A stretch of 40,545 bases of DNA, taken from assembly GCF_002933875.1 (NCBI RefSeq), contig NZ_BFAV01000003.1:1-40545 (forward strand), given 5' to 3'. This document shows positions 24,923 to 35,635 of this stretch, piece after piece; position 1 is the stretch's first letter, and each line of letters begins with the position of its first letter. The DNA is from Desulfocucumis palustris. Lineage in GTDB: Bacteria > Bacillota > Desulfotomaculia > Desulfotomaculales > Desulfocucumaceae. The translations under genes and the position numbers were made by a program. The notes below the pieces were generated by a model. It had not been told where the DNA came from and made no database searches. It saw nothing but the letters and a program-made list of their open reading frames with translations.

Positions 24923-25003
24923 AAAAATAAAAAAGGCGCGCCTTTAAAGACCGCAGCCGGTCTTTACAAAAGCGCCCTCGCTTTAGCAATCCTCCGTTGG
25001 ATT
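24923..25003 (-). promoter_or_regulatory. ANTAR-type two-hairpin leader/terminator ahead of amtB
   Basis: On the minus strand, hairpin P1 is AATCC-[AACGGA]-GGATT (25003-24988) with a six-base loop having A1 and G4. P2 is AAAGC-[GAGGGC]-GCTTT (24984-24969). The downstream terminator pairs GGCGC (24976-24972) with GCGCC (24939-24935) around an inner AAAGACC/GGTCTTT stem and ends in TTTTTTATTTTT, just before the amtB ribosome binding site. P2 and the terminator share bases, so they exclude each other. This is the architecture bound by ANTAR antiterminators. P2 has G rather than A at loop position 1. Confidence 0.6.
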
Positions 25004-25018
25004 AAATAATTTTATCTA

Positions 25019-25453
<435 letters not shown>

Positions 25454-25471
25454 TTATTACGTGATATTAAC

Positions 25472-25500
25472 ATTATAAATTTAACCTTAATTAAAATCAA
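25472..25500 (-). promoter_or_regulatory. Sigma-A promoter of glnB-amtB
   Basis: On the minus strand TTGATT, a 17-bp spacer and TATAAT. The predicted start near 25465 leaves a leader of about 107 nt containing the two hairpins and the terminator. Confidence 0.7.
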
Positions 25501-25558
25501 TAATTATGACTAAATATTAGAACTATTTCAATGCGAAATATGCAGGGAAAACACACCA

Positions 25559-25951
25559 CTACCTGCAAGTGCTGAAGGAAAAGCTCCAGGCCCCCCCGGA
25601 GGAAATCAGCTGATGCTCAAGACTGTAAATATAATTAAAAAGCAAATAGGAGCAAAGGGCCAGCAGTATCAAACCAATCAGTATAATACAGCTGACCGCG
25701 GTATTGTAGCTCTTTACGGACGGACTGTGTTTGTATTTTAACATGGACAGGTACCCCAACAACAGGTTGATAACGGTTATGAACAAGGCCACGGTCACCA
25801 GAGCGCCTTTAATTTGCTTTGCGAATACCGGGTCCGGAGCCAGGGAGTTGTTCAACAGCCGGAATACCACAAAAATGCCGATTAAATTGATAGCTGAAAA
25901 ACTAACCGTTAATACCCCAATATCCCTGCAGCCTTTTCTGATTTCAACCAT
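25559..25951 (-). CDS. Small integral membrane protein, unknown
   Basis: 130 aa with three hydrophobic segments (VLTVSFSAINLIGIFVVF, GALVTVALFITVINLLLGYL and VSCIILIGLILLALCSYLLF). No family recognised and no charged catalytic-looking residues. AGGAAGGTGA lies about 8 nt before the ATG. It is transcribed towards glnB but stops before the glnB promoter, and is divergent from the second sigma-54 activator, whose control it might share. Confidence 0.65.
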   Translation of the reverse strand: MVEIRKGCRDIGVLTVSFSAINLIGIFVVFRLLNNSLAPDPVFAKQIKGALVTVALFITVINLLLGYLSMLKYKHSPSVKSYNTAVSCIILIGLILLALCSYLLFNYIYSLEHQLISSGGAWSFSFSTCR

Positions 25952-26132
25952 TAATAAGTCACCTTCCTGTATTGCTTAAACCCCTTTTTATTAACATATA
26001 CCCGGAAGAAATAATTACCAGTTTGTGATATAGCAAAAAAACGGCAGGCAAAACAATACTTCTAGGTTCTGTAAGCTCCGGCAAATTGAAGAGGTTAATT
26101 TAATCAAAGCGTCGAAATTATTTACCGGGGCA

Positions 26133-26161
26133 TTGCACCGCAAATATAACTAAAATATAAA
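26133..26161 (+). promoter_or_regulatory. Putative sigma-A promoter for activator copy 2
   Basis: TTGCAC, a 17-bp spacer and TATAAA ending at 26161. The start point would be about 12 nt before the GTG codon, a short leader. An alternative pair, TTACCG-N17-TATAAC, lies 11 bp upstream. The rest of 25952-26132 shows no clear structure. Confidence 0.4.
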
Positions 26162-26179
26162 CGGGGCGGGTGCGTAAAG

Positions 26180-27997
26180 GTGACGGCGCTACAAATAATC
26201 AGCGACACGGCCCAACAGGTGGCCGACGCCATTTCCGCAGCCCTGGGCGTGGAAACGGAGATTGTGGACAGGCAATTCAATATTGTCGCCGGAACGGGCA
26301 AATACCGTCAACTGGTCGGCAGCAAGGACTACGAGGCCGTGTACCCGGATTCTCCCTTCCTTTACGGCAGGGTGCTGCGCACAGGCGAGAGCTTCATTAT
26401 TGAAGATACCCGGGAGAATGAACTCTACGGCCCCTATACCATGGGTGAAATGGGGGAAATATGCTGTCCCATAATAATGGAAGACAGCATTATCGGCGTT
26501 ATAGCCCTGGTGGCCTTCAGCCAGGAACAAAAGGAGAACATGCTGACCAAAAGAAATGTACTTCAACATTTCCTGCAGCATATGGCCTTTCTCCTGGCTA
26601 ATACCGTGGCGGCCAAGGAAGCTTTCATCAAGCTTAACATAAACACCAACCTTTTTAAAACAATGATCGAATCCTTTACATCCGGTGTCATTTCATTTAA
26701 CGCCGGCGGCAGGGTAACCCACTTCAACAGCAAAGCCGAGGAAGTAATCGGAATTAAGCCGGATTTGCTGCAAGGCATGCCCATTGACCGGTTCTGGCCC
26801 AATTCCCCGGTGAAGAAGGTTCTGAAAACCGGAGCGGGCTACAACAACAACGAGGAATTTTACCAGGGAGCGGGAGAAAACCTGCACCTGCTGGTATCCG
26901 CCAGGCCGATCATAATTGACAAGAAGCCGGCGGGAGCCGTGGTAATGTTTAGTAAAATGGCCGAAGCCCGCAGTCTGGCCTACCGGCTTACCGATACCCA
27001 GCACGAACTGCACTTTTCGCACATCAAGGGTGAAAGCAGGATTATTACGAATCTGAAGGAAAAAGCCCTGCAGGTTGCCCGCAGCAGTTCCAGCATACTT
27101 GTCACGGGTGAAAGCGGCACCGGCAAAGAACTTTTCGCCCGGGCCATACACTGTGCCAGCCCCCGGCGGGACAAACCCCTGGTGATAGTTAATTGCGGGG
27201 CCATTCCGGAAACCCTTCTGGAAAGCGAACTCTTCGGTTATGAAGAAGGCGCCTTTACCGGGGCCAGAAAGGGCGGGCGGCCCGGAAAATTCGAACTGGC
27301 GGACGGAGGTACAATCTTCCTGGATGAAATAGGCGACCTGCCTCTACACCTTCAGGTTAAATTGCTGCACGTGCTTCAGCGCCGACAGGTTGAACGGGTG
27401 GGAGGCACCAAAAACATCGACGTGGATGTGAGAATAATAGCCGCCACAAACCGCAACCTGGAAGAAATGTGCGTTTCGGGAGAATTCAGAGAGGATTTGT
27501 ATTACCGTTTAAACGTTATTCCCCTGGTTATCCCCCCATTAAGGGACCGGCGGGAGGATATACCGGAACTTATGGACCACTTTCTCCAAAAATACAATAC
27601 CTTGCTGCAAAAACAGATTGCGGGCTACCGGGAAGAAACCCTTAAAGTCTTTATGGCCTACCACTGGCCGGGAAACGTAAGAGAGCTGGAAAACAGCATT
27701 GAGTACGCGGTAAATATGGAAAACCAACCGCTGGTGGGCATGGAGAGCCTGCCCGCCAGAATTGTGGGCAACAATTGCCCTGCTGCTCACCGGCCTAATT
27801 ACAACCTCGCCGCCATTACCGGAGAAACGGAAAAGAAAATAATCAGTGAATTACTGGAAAAGGTTTCAACCGGAATGGTGGATCCCCAGTCACTGCCGGA
27901 TTTGCTGGGCATAAGCCGGGCCACCTTCTACCGCAAGCTAAAGACATACGGTCTGGCAATGCCCAAAGGCTACCGTTATTCACCGGAAACCGCGTAA
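26180..27997 (+). CDS. Sigma-54-dependent transcriptional activator (GAF-PAS-AAA+-Fis), copy 2
   Basis: 605 aa with the same plan as copy 1: GAF-like domain with GEICCPI (Cys95-Cys96), PAS (about 155-265), AAA+ with Walker A GESGTGKE (about 310) and the canonical GAFTGA loop (357-362), then a Fis HTH (LPDLLGISRATFYRKLKTYGL). Long blocks are identical to copy 1, for example NCGAIPETLLESELFGY, while the PAS domains differ, suggesting related but distinct signals. The GTG start has only a weak GGGCGGG 9 nt upstream. It lies between glnB/amtB and the patA-AOR operon, its most likely target. A terminator follows. Confidence 0.92.
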   Translation: MTALQIISDTAQQVADAISAALGVETEIVDRQFNIVAGTGKYRQLVGSKDYEAVYPDSPFLYGRVLRTGESFIIEDTRENELYGPYTMGEMGEICCPIIMEDSIIGVIALVAFSQEQKENMLTKRNVLQHFLQHMAFLLANTVAAKEAFIKLNINTNLFKTMIESFTSGVISFNAGGRVTHFNSKAEEVIGIKPDLLQGMPIDRFWPNSPVKKVLKTGAGYNNNEEFYQGAGENLHLLVSARPIIIDKKPAGAVVMFSKMAEARSLAYRLTDTQHELHFSHIKGESRIITNLKEKALQVARSSSSILVTGESGTGKELFARAIHCASPRRDKPLVIVNCGAIPETLLESELFGYEEGAFTGARKGGRPGKFELADGGTIFLDEIGDLPLHLQVKLLHVLQRRQVERVGGTKNIDVDVRIIAATNRNLEEMCVSGEFREDLYYRLNVIPLVIPPLRDRREDIPELMDHFLQKYNTLLQKQIAGYREETLKVFMAYHWPGNVRELENSIEYAVNMENQPLVGMESLPARIVGNNCPAAHRPNYNLAAITGETEKKIISELLEKVSTGMVDPQSLPDLLGISRATFYRKLKTYGLAMPKGYRYSPETA

Positions 27998-28006
27998 ATA
28001 TTCAAC

Positions 28007-28036
28007 AAGGCAGGGAACAGCATTGTTCCCTGCCTT
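28007..28036. terminator. Bidirectional terminator between activator copy 2 and the permease
   Basis: Perfect 13-bp stem AAGGCAGGGAACA/TGTTCCCTGCCTT with a 4-nt loop and a U-rich tail on the plus strand. It sits between two convergent genes. Confidence 0.85.
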
Positions 28037-28043
28037 ATTTACT

Positions 28044-29501
28044 TTAATGGCCCATAAATACGTCATCGAATTTTACCCTGTCATTATCCGCTTTTACCGC
28101 CCTTTGCTTTTTACCCCAAACATGGTACCAGATCATGGGCAGGATCAACATGGGCAACCCCACGTACAGAGACGCTCTTAAATCGGGATTCAACGCCACT
28201 ATCACCAGGCAGGCCAGCTGAACCCAAATGGCAAAATGGGTGAAGTAAGGAAAGAAAGGAACCTTAAATTTCAACTTGTTGATATCGTAATTCTGGCTTT
28301 CCAGTCTCCGGCGAAATTTTAGTTGAGACCAGCAGATGGATATCCAGGCCATGGCCCCGGTAAAGCCCGAGAGGGCCAGCAGGTAGGTAAACAGCATTTC
28401 GCTCTTGTCTATGGTAAAGGCGATAACCCCTATCCAGCAGCCGGCCACGGAGAATATTATGGCATTATAGGGTACCCCCCTTTTGTTGACCTTGGCCAGC
28501 AACCTGGGGGCCATGCCCTCTTTGGCCAGGGAATACATGGCCCGGGAGGTGGCGTAAAGGCCGCTGTTGGAGCAGGATATGGCTGCCGTAAGCACCACAA
28601 AGGAAAACAGCGCCCCCGCCCATTTAAACCCGTGGCTGTTTAAAGCCATGGCAAACACGCTCTCCTCCAGTCCGGCCTTGTTCCAGGGAATGATTGACAC
28701 CAGCAGGGCCACCGGAACAACATACAGCACGATGATTCTGATGGATACGTTTTTGATCGCTTTGGGTATGGTTTTTTCGGGCTCCTGGCTCTCACCGGCG
28801 GCCAGGCCTATTATTTCGGAACCCTGGAAGTTCACCAGGATAATAACCATTGTGAGGAAAACAGCCCAAATGCCCATGGGAAACAGTCCTCCGTCGCTAA
28901 ACAGGTGGGTGCTCCCCGCAAACCCCTGTTCTCCGATAACTCCGAAGAAAATGAGCACGGCCATGACGATAAACATTATGATGGCTACAATTTTTATTAG
29001 TGCAAGCCAGAATTCCAGTTCACCGAAGGTGCCCACGTAGGCAAGATTGATTACCGTTATAAGCGCTCCGAAGAATAGCGCCCAGTAAACCGTCGGGACG
29101 GCTGGCACAAAGTTGTTCATGATAATACCGGCTGCAATCATTTCCGACGGGACATAGGTTACCCAGGTGGTCCAGTATGACCATCCCACACCGCAGCCCC
29201 AGGTGGGATTGATGAAATCGTTGGCGTAATTCACAAAAGATCCGGATATTGGAATATGAACGGCAAGTTCGCCCAGGCAAACCATCACCATGTAGACCAG
29301 AAGACCTCCAAGAAGATAGGCCAGCACCGCGGCGGGACCGGTGGACTCCACCACGTAACCGGTACCCAGAAAGTAACAGCTGCCTATAATTCCTCCCAGG
29401 GCGATTAACTGCAGGTGCCTGGGTTTTAATCCTCTTTTAAGCTCGCTGGAGTAGGCCTCTTCCTTTTGGGGAGAGGCGGAATTGCATACCTGTTCTGACA
29501 T
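28044..29501 (-). CDS. APC-family amino acid permease
   Basis: 485 aa, twelve helices, AAT branch of the amino acid-polyamine-organocation superfamily. Markers are LKRGLKPRHLQLIALGGIIGSCYFLGTGYVVE, GPAAVLAYLLGGLLVYMVMVCLGELAV, NFQGSEIIGLAAGESQEPEKTIPKAI and NSGLYATSRAMYSLAKEGMAP. Relatives include GabP and LysP. Because it is last in the patA-ferredoxin-AOR-MoaD cluster, uptake or exchange of the substrate or product (GABA, another omega-amino acid or lysine) is a fair inference. The ATG at 29501, 7 nt after GGGAGG, is preferred over the longer ORF from 29564, which would overlap the moaD-like gene. Confidence 0.88.
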   Translation of the reverse strand: MSEQVCNSASPQKEEAYSSELKRGLKPRHLQLIALGGIIGSCYFLGTGYVVESTGPAAVLAYLLGGLLVYMVMVCLGELAVHIPISGSFVNYANDFINPTWGCGVGWSYWTTWVTYVPSEMIAAGIIMNNFVPAVPTVYWALFFGALITVINLAYVGTFGELEFWLALIKIVAIIMFIVMAVLIFFGVIGEQGFAGSTHLFSDGGLFPMGIWAVFLTMVIILVNFQGSEIIGLAAGESQEPEKTIPKAIKNVSIRIIVLYVVPVALLVSIIPWNKAGLEESVFAMALNSHGFKWAGALFSFVVLTAAISCSNSGLYATSRAMYSLAKEGMAPRLLAKVNKRGVPYNAIIFSVAGCWIGVIAFTIDKSEMLFTYLLALSGFTGAMAWISICWSQLKFRRRLESQNYDINKLKFKVPFFPYFTHFAIWVQLACLVIVALNPDLRASLYVGLPMLILPMIWYHVWGKKQRAVKADNDRVKFDDVFMGH

Positions 29502-29547
29502 TATCATTCCTCCCGTATAATTAAACTCTTTGCAGCCCGTCAACAGA

Positions 29548-29790
29548 TTAACCGCCGGCCACAACGGGGAAGAGTATTATTTTATACCCTTCCTTCAAAA
29601 CAGTCGACCTGGCGGCTTTCTGACCGTTAACCGCCACCAGCCCCACGTGATGGGAAGGAACACCCAGTTTGTCCAGCATATCCTGCACTGTAACCACGCT
29701 GTCAGCAGGCAGCTCATACTCCGACAATGAACCGTCATTGTTCCCGTAGCGTGTCAGAGGCCCTCGAAAATCCACCTTTACAATACTCAT
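29548..29790 (-). CDS. MoaD/ThiS-like sulfur carrier linked to the AOR
   Basis: 80 aa, beta-grasp fold, ending in the diagnostic Gly-Gly (FPVVAGG) that is adenylated and thiocarboxylated to donate sulfur to molybdopterin. MoaD-like genes next to tungsten aldehyde oxidoreductases are a known association and probably serve metal-pterin synthesis for that enzyme. GAGG lies 7 nt before the ATG. It follows the AOR gene after a 197-nt gap with no gene I can support, and precedes the permease by 46 nt. Confidence 0.88.
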   Translation of the reverse strand: MSIVKVDFRGPLTRYGNNDGSLSEYELPADSVVTVQDMLDKLGVPSHHVGLVAVNGQKAARSTVLKEGYKIILFPVVAGG

Positions 29791-29987
29791 TGTTTTCCTC
29801 TAAAACTTTATTGCCACGCACCGTGTTTTTCAGGCAACAATTACAGAAAATTGAACCAATTCGTACTATATTCCACGTAAACCAGGCAGCCCCCCCTTCC
29901 GTCAGCAGTAACCATAATATAAAAATGATTATCAAGCCGCCGGCGGCTGATTCCAAAAGTCAACCGGCGGCATGACAGGGGATAAAA

Positions 29988-31748
29988 TTACGTCAATTCC
30001 AGACGGATGAGAGTATCCTTTTCCGGAATGCCGTTGGCGTCCCATCCCCGCAGTCTGTAATATTCGCCAAGCATTTTTGTAAATTCTTCCCTGGGCAGAA
30101 TTTTACCCGCACCGGGGCCTCCCACCAGACCCTGGTTAAATATCCTGTCCGGAAGGGTATCGTCTTTCCCGGTAAATCCTTCCCTGGTGTTAAACAGCCT
30201 TAACAGGTTGAATATTCTTTCCCCGGCCAGTTCCAGCTCCCCCGCCGCGACTTCCCTGCCCAGGATGGGAGTAAGCAGCTCCGCCATCAAATCAAAGGAG
30301 AGCGCCCAGAAATCGCAAAGGATAAGAGAGAACTTGAGGGCGTTGTAATGCTGCAGGTCCGCCACCAGCCCGGCCTTTCCCTCAACGGTATAGGGGTCCC
30401 GCTCCCCGTAAGCCTCTTCCGCCACCGGCCAGGCGCTCATGTGACAGGCTCCCCGGGGCGCAGTGGCATAGGCAAGTCCCATGCCCCAGGAACCCCTGGG
30501 TTCATAGCCGGGAAACTCCAGGCCTTTCACCTGCATCGCAAACTCCCTGCCGCCGTAGCGCTCCGAAAGCCCCCTGACCCCAAGGGCAAGCTCCATGCCC
30601 TTGCCTTTCCGGAAAGCCACAAGCTCCGGGGCTTCCAGGTAAGAAGAAACATCGCCGAAACGCAGTCCCAAATCCTTTATTCCCTTTTCGGTCATCTCCA
30701 TGGCAAAAGCTATGGTACTGCCCATGGAAATGGTATCAAGCCCCAGATCGTCGCACAGCGCGTTGAATTTAACCACGGCTTCCAGGTCGGCTATACCGCA
30801 GTTGGAGCCGCCAATGGATAGTGTTTCGTATTCCGGCCCTTCCACCCGGGCCGCGCCCTTAACCGTATAGTTTCCGCAGCCCAGGCCGCAGGACAGGCAG
30901 GCCTTTTTACCGGCCCTGGCTTTCTGCATGGACGGGGAGGCAAGGGATTCAAATCCTTCAAAGGTGGCCTGCTGGAAATTTCTTGTGGGAAGTATGCCCG
31001 AGTTCTGGGACATCTCCACCAGCATGGGAGTGCCGTCAGTGTAGGCCCAGAGGTTGGTGTCAGTCAGCAGGTCTTCCCGCATGGCCTTTTGCGCTGCTTT
31101 TAACAGGCCCGGCATATCGGCCACGCCTACCCCTCCGGTGCCCCGGACCACCACGGCCTTAATATTCTTTGAGCCGAACACGGCGCCCGCGCCTCCCCGG
31201 CCGGCCTGGCGGTACAACTCCGAAGTCAGGCAGGCGTAGGGAATAATATTCTCACCGGCCGGACCGATGGAAAGCACCCTGGCACCCTCGCCGTGAAGCT
31301 TTAGCAGTTCCTTTTCGGTGTCAAGGGTTCCCCTGCCCCACAGAAATCCCGCCTCCATCAGGCTTGCCTCGCCGTCTTCAATGACGAGGTATACTGGTTC
31401 TGGCGACTTCCCTTCCAGGATGACCATATCATAGCCCGCGTATTTTAATTCACCCGCTATATTTCCACCCACGGAACAGTCCAGCGCCGCGCCGTTAAGC
31501 GGTGACTTGGTAACCACCGAAAGCTTGCCGGAGCAGGGCACTATGGTTCCGGTAAATGGTCCGGTAAGCAGTATTATTTTGTTGCCGTCCGAAAGTGGGT
31601 CTGTGCCCGGCTCAAGCTCCTGGTACAGGTATTTAATCCCCAGGCCCTTGCCGCCGTAATAAAGATCGGCCCATTTTCTGTTCAGTCCTTCTCTGCTTAT
31701 TTCCCCGGTTGTCAGATTAACCCGAAGCACCGAATTAATATAACCCAC
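29988..31748 (-). CDS. Tungsten-type aldehyde:ferredoxin oxidoreductase
   Basis: 586 aa, AOR family. The N-terminal domain begins GYINSVLRVNLTTGEISRE; SELYRQAGRGGAGAVFGSKNIKAVVVRG is a family signature. The [4Fe-4S] ligands are C284-x2-C287-x3-C291 and a distal Cys478 (SLILCDFWA). Members oxidise aldehydes to acids using a W-bis-pterin and pass electrons to ferredoxin. The GTG start has GGAGGTG 6 nt upstream and follows the polyferredoxin stop by a few bases. Downstream of a putrescine aminotransferase, 4-aminobutanal (or another aminoaldehyde) is the natural candidate substrate; that is inference. The AOR family includes other branches with unknown substrates, so the exact aldehyde is open. 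Confidence 0.92.
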   Translation of the reverse strand: MGYINSVLRVNLTTGEISREGLNRKWADLYYGGKGLGIKYLYQELEPGTDPLSDGNKIILLTGPFTGTIVPCSGKLSVVTKSPLNGAALDCSVGGNIAGELKYAGYDMVILEGKSPEPVYLVIEDGEASLMEAGFLWGRGTLDTEKELLKLHGEGARVLSIGPAGENIIPYACLTSELYRQAGRGGAGAVFGSKNIKAVVVRGTGGVGVADMPGLLKAAQKAMREDLLTDTNLWAYTDGTPMLVEMSQNSGILPTRNFQQATFEGFESLASPSMQKARAGKKACLSCGLGCGNYTVKGAARVEGPEYETLSIGGSNCGIADLEAVVKFNALCDDLGLDTISMGSTIAFAMEMTEKGIKDLGLRFGDVSSYLEAPELVAFRKGKGMELALGVRGLSERYGGREFAMQVKGLEFPGYEPRGSWGMGLAYATAPRGACHMSAWPVAEEAYGERDPYTVEGKAGLVADLQHYNALKFSLILCDFWALSFDLMAELLTPILGREVAAGELELAGERIFNLLRLFNTREGFTGKDDTLPDRIFNQGLVGGPGAGKILPREEFTKMLGEYYRLRGWDANGIPEKDTLIRLELT

Positions 31749-31751
31749 TCT

Positions 31752-32144
31752 TTACACCTCCGCCGTTAAGGCTCCCTGGGGGCACCACTGGACGCATACC
31801 GGTTCGCCCCCGCAAAAATCACACAGCCGGGGCCTCCCATCGGGTGGCATCACTATTACCCCTTCCGGGCAGGCGTTCGCACATTCACCGCAACCGGTAC
31901 AGATATCCGCGTCAACCACCGGCACCCCGTTTTCCCCGCTGATGGCTCCGGTGGGACAGGCCTCTGCGCAGCTGAGACAGCCGCTGCATAAAGAAGCGGT
32001 GATCACAAGGCCGCCGTTCAAATACTCCGATGCCACCTTCAGCCTGGAGAGGGAAGGGTTGAAAATATTTTCCTTTACCCCGCTGCAGGCCAAATGGCAC
32101 AACCGGCAACCAATGCATTTTTCTGCTTCAAAAGCCAGTTTCAA
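31752..32144 (-). CDS. Four-cluster ferredoxin, electron-transfer partner of the AOR
   Basis: 130 aa with four Cys groups: CIGCRLCHLAC, CSGCLSCAEACP, CTGCGECANACP and CDFCGGEPVCVQWCP, enough for four [4Fe-4S] clusters, as in the HycB/AorB type of subunit. It should carry electrons between the AOR and a soluble ferredoxin or another acceptor. The TTG start has GGGGGGAAG about 6 nt upstream. The AOR gene follows within 4 nt. It lies 95 nt after patA on the same strand. Confidence 0.9.
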   Translation of the reverse strand: MKLAFEAEKCIGCRLCHLACSGVKENIFNPSLSRLKVASEYLNGGLVITASLCSGCLSCAEACPTGAISGENGVPVVDADICTGCGECANACPEGVIVMPPDGRPRLCDFCGGEPVCVQWCPQGALTAEV

Positions 32145-32239
32145 CTTTTGCTTCCCCCCAATTTATGTTTGGAGACACACCTCCATGGGGTGTTCAATTT
32201 CCTACCTCTCAACAATCTAGTGAAGGAATGTCCCAATAA

Positions 32240-33601
<1,362 letters not shown>

Positions 33602-33762
33602 CTAAATTATTGTTTTTGCGCGTGAGGCTTTATTAATTGACCTGCCCGCAAGACCCGACGCACGTAACACCGGGAACATTCCCCACCTTAAATTACGTCC
33701 CCTTTCCTTTTCCCCCCAAGCCGGCTTCCACCGGCAAGCAAGTCCAGGGAGGGATGATTTTG

Positions 33763-33834
33763 AAAAAAAAGCACCTCAACAGGTTCACCTGGAACCCGTT
33801 TTAGGCGCCGTTGCCGGTTCATCCTCCGTTGGAT
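33763..33834 (-). promoter_or_regulatory. ANTAR-type two-hairpin leader/terminator ahead of patA
   Basis: On the minus strand, P1 is ATCC-[AACGGA]-GGAT (33834-33821), identical in loop and flank to the amtB P1 (19 bp shared, TTTAATCC through GGAT). P2 is GGC-[AACGGC]-GCC (33815-33804), weak stem, loop A1 and G4. The terminator joins GCGCCT/AGGTGC and ACGGGTTC/GAACCTGT and ends in TTTTTTTT (33770-33763); its 5' arm reuses P2. It lies 174 nt upstream of the patA start and would gate the whole AOR operon. Confidence 0.6.
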
Positions 33835-33910
33835 TAAATATTGTCTCGGATATATAACCGTAAAAACATTGCAGGGGTAAAAAGCTTCGTGCCTTTGACC
33901 CCTAAAGAGA

Positions 33911-33926
33911 TGCAACTAATATACCT
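33911..33926 (-). promoter_or_regulatory. Possible -24/-12 promoter for the patA operon
   Basis: On the minus strand AGGTAT-ATTAG-TTGCA: the -12 box is perfect and the GG-N10-GC spacing is right, but the -24 box is poor. Transcription would start near 33900, about 65 nt before the P1 hairpin. Two TTTCAAA motifs lie further upstream near 34047 and 34060, like the half-sites of the repeat at 19983-20019. Confidence 0.35.
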
Positions 33927-33934
33927 GTTAGCCG

Positions 33935-34501
33935 TAAACAAAGAAAAAACCCGCCATGTATACAGAATACTTTTGTAAATCAAATTATTTTACCAATATC
34001 AGTAATTTATTCCCTTTTAACCGGACATGGGAATGACCATAAATTTCAAATATCTCCTTTCAAATCCAATGGTAATTGCCATTCCGCCAAAGGAAAAGCA
34101 GTCCCGGCCGGATTAATATCAATAATGAGAAAAAACAAACCCCATTTCTTTTTCACATCGGCAAATAGCAAATCCAGACATTTATTCTCATTATTGACAC
34201 GCCTAATCTCGCCCCTGAGAAATGCGACAGGGGACGGTTCTCGGGTGTCGCAAAAATTAAATTATTCAAGCAAGCAAGGAATTTAAGCTTAACGAAAAGG
34301 AGTGTCCCCTAACATGCGTTGGGGGACACTCCTTCGAAAATTGTTAAACCCTGGTGCTCAGGAGTCAGCACGAGAGAACGGTTTATCTCACTGAAATATT
34401 CTGAATGCCTGAATAGCAACAAACAATAATGAATTTAGACAATATAACAAAATGTTAAAACGCAGGAATTCAGGCAGCCTAAGAAGGTGTGTCCCCTTAC
34501 C
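33935..34501. other. Gene-free region upstream of the patA operon
   Basis: No ORF with a ribosome binding site is seen between patA and alr. Besides the patA promoter and leader, it holds an imperfect inverted repeat GGAATG...CATTCC (about 34030-34086), a hairpin GCGACA...TGTCGC around GGGGACGG (34223-34250), and the GTGTCCCC palindrome at 34297-34334. Such GTGTCCCC/GGGGACGG sequences look like debris of dispersed repeats. Confidence 0.5.
34297..34334. repeat. Palindrome AAGGAGTGTCCCC/GGGGACACTCCTT
   Basis: Perfect 13-bp arms with a 12-bp loop. The core GTGTCCCC recurs at 34488-34495 next to the alr stop. There is no U-tract, so it is more likely a repeat element than a terminator. Confidence 0.7.
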
Positions 34502-35635
34502 TTAGTCGCGGTTTACAAAGATTCTGGGCACCCTGGCGCCTACCATGCACACTATTTCGTAATTTATGGTTCCGATCTTATCGGCAACCTCTTCCACCGG
34601 CAGGACACTCCCTTCCTGGATGCCGAAAAGCACTGCTTCCTCTCCGGGCAGAACGTCCTCAATATGCCCCACGTCGACCATTAACTGGTCCATGCATACC
34701 CTGCCGATTACCGGGGCCCTCCGGCCCTTTATCATCACCTCTCCCCGGGAGGACAGGGAACGGGGATAGCCGTCGGCATAGCCGGCGGACAGGGTGGCAA
34801 TCAGCGTGGGCCCGCCGGTTGTATAAGTACAGCCGTAACTTACATTGAATCCCGGCGGCACTCTTTTTACCAATGCCACCGAGGTTTTAAAACTCATGGC
34901 CGGCCGCAGGTCTATTTTTCCTTGATCCACATCGGCGGAAGGATACAATCCATAAAGAACTATACCCGGCCGGACCATATCAAGGTGGGTTTCCGGGTAT
35001 TCAATTACAGCCGCGCTATTGGCACAGTGCCTTACAGGTATAACAAGACCTTCCCTGGACAGGCAGCCGAGTATTTCCATGAATTGCTCAAACTGCCGCA
35101 GGGTATAACCTCTCTCTGAACTGTCCGACGATGCAAAATGCGTGTAAATGCCCTCCACGTCCAGGCCGGGCATGCGGGCGACCTGGAGAATATCCGCCAC
35201 AGCCTGATTATTCCCGCAGACAAAGCCTATACGTCCCATTCCCGTGTCCACCTTTATATGCACCGGCAGCCTGACACCCCTGCTCCGGCACTCCCGGTCA
35301 AGTATTCGCGCATACTGCAGTGAAAATACAGTCTGGGTGAGGCCGCCATCTATTATTTCAGCAAAACTATCCGGCGGGGTATAACCCAAAACCAGCACCG
35401 GAACATTTATACCCGCCCTGCGCAGCATGGTTCCCTCCGAAGCCCTGGCCACCGCCAGCCGGGCGGCGCCATTGGCCAGAGCCGTTCCGGCCACTTCAAC
35501 CATTCCGTGCCCGTAACCATTGGCCTTGACCACCGCCATAATTTTTGCCCCGGGGGAGGTAATTCTTCTTATTTCCTTTACATTATGGGCAATTGCCCCT
35601 AAATCCACTTCCGCCCAGATGGAATGACCATTCAT
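34502..35635 (-). CDS. alr: Alanine racemase
   Basis: 377 aa, PLP TIM-barrel plus beta domain. The PLP lysine is in [12 protein letters not shown] (Lys37), the catalytic Tyr in [10 protein letters not shown], and the phosphate-site and substrate segments [31 protein letters not shown] and [14 protein letters not shown] are intact. It supplies D-alanine for peptidoglycan and, in spore formers, modulates germination. Its ATG overlaps the stop of nnr by 4 bp, so translation is coupled. acpS-nnr-alr is a common Firmicute order. Confidence 0.96.
   Translation of the reverse strand: MNGHSIWAEVDLGAIAHNVKEIRRITSPGAKIMAVVKANGYGHGMVEVAGTALANGAARLAVARASEGTMLRRAGINVPVLVLGYTPPDSFAEIIDGGLTQTVFSLQYARILDRECRSRGVRLPVHIKVDTGMGRIGFVCGNNQAVADILQVARMPGLDVEGIYTHFASSDSSERGYTLRQFEQFMEILGCLSREGLVIPVRHCANSAAVIEYPETHLDMVRPGIVLYGLYPSADVDQGKIDLRPAMSFKTSVALVKRVPPGFNVSYGCTYTTGGPTLIATLSAGYADGYPRSLSSRGEVMIKGRRAPVIGRVCMDQLMVDVGHIEDVLPGEEAVLFGIQEGSVLPVEEVADKIGTINYEIVCMVGARVPRIFVNRD

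Noticed and set aside
23571..24947. 458-aa plus-strand ORF opposite amtB
   Set aside because: Shadow of amtB; composition (Gly/His/Gln-rich) and lack of a ribosome binding site show it is not a gene.
29735..29956. 73-aa minus-strand ORF with a hydrophobic N-terminus between AOR and the moaD-like gene
   Set aside because: TTG start without ribosome binding site and it overlaps the moaD-like gene by 56 bp; judged a chance ORF.
33688..33915. 75-aa minus-strand ORF in the patA leader
   Set aside because: It runs through the hairpins and terminator, has no start signals and no recognisable product.
34200..34340. GTGTCCCC/GGGGACGG repeats considered as a CRISPR or insertion sequence end
   Set aside because: No regular spacing, no spacers and no transposase frame; kept only as repeat debris.
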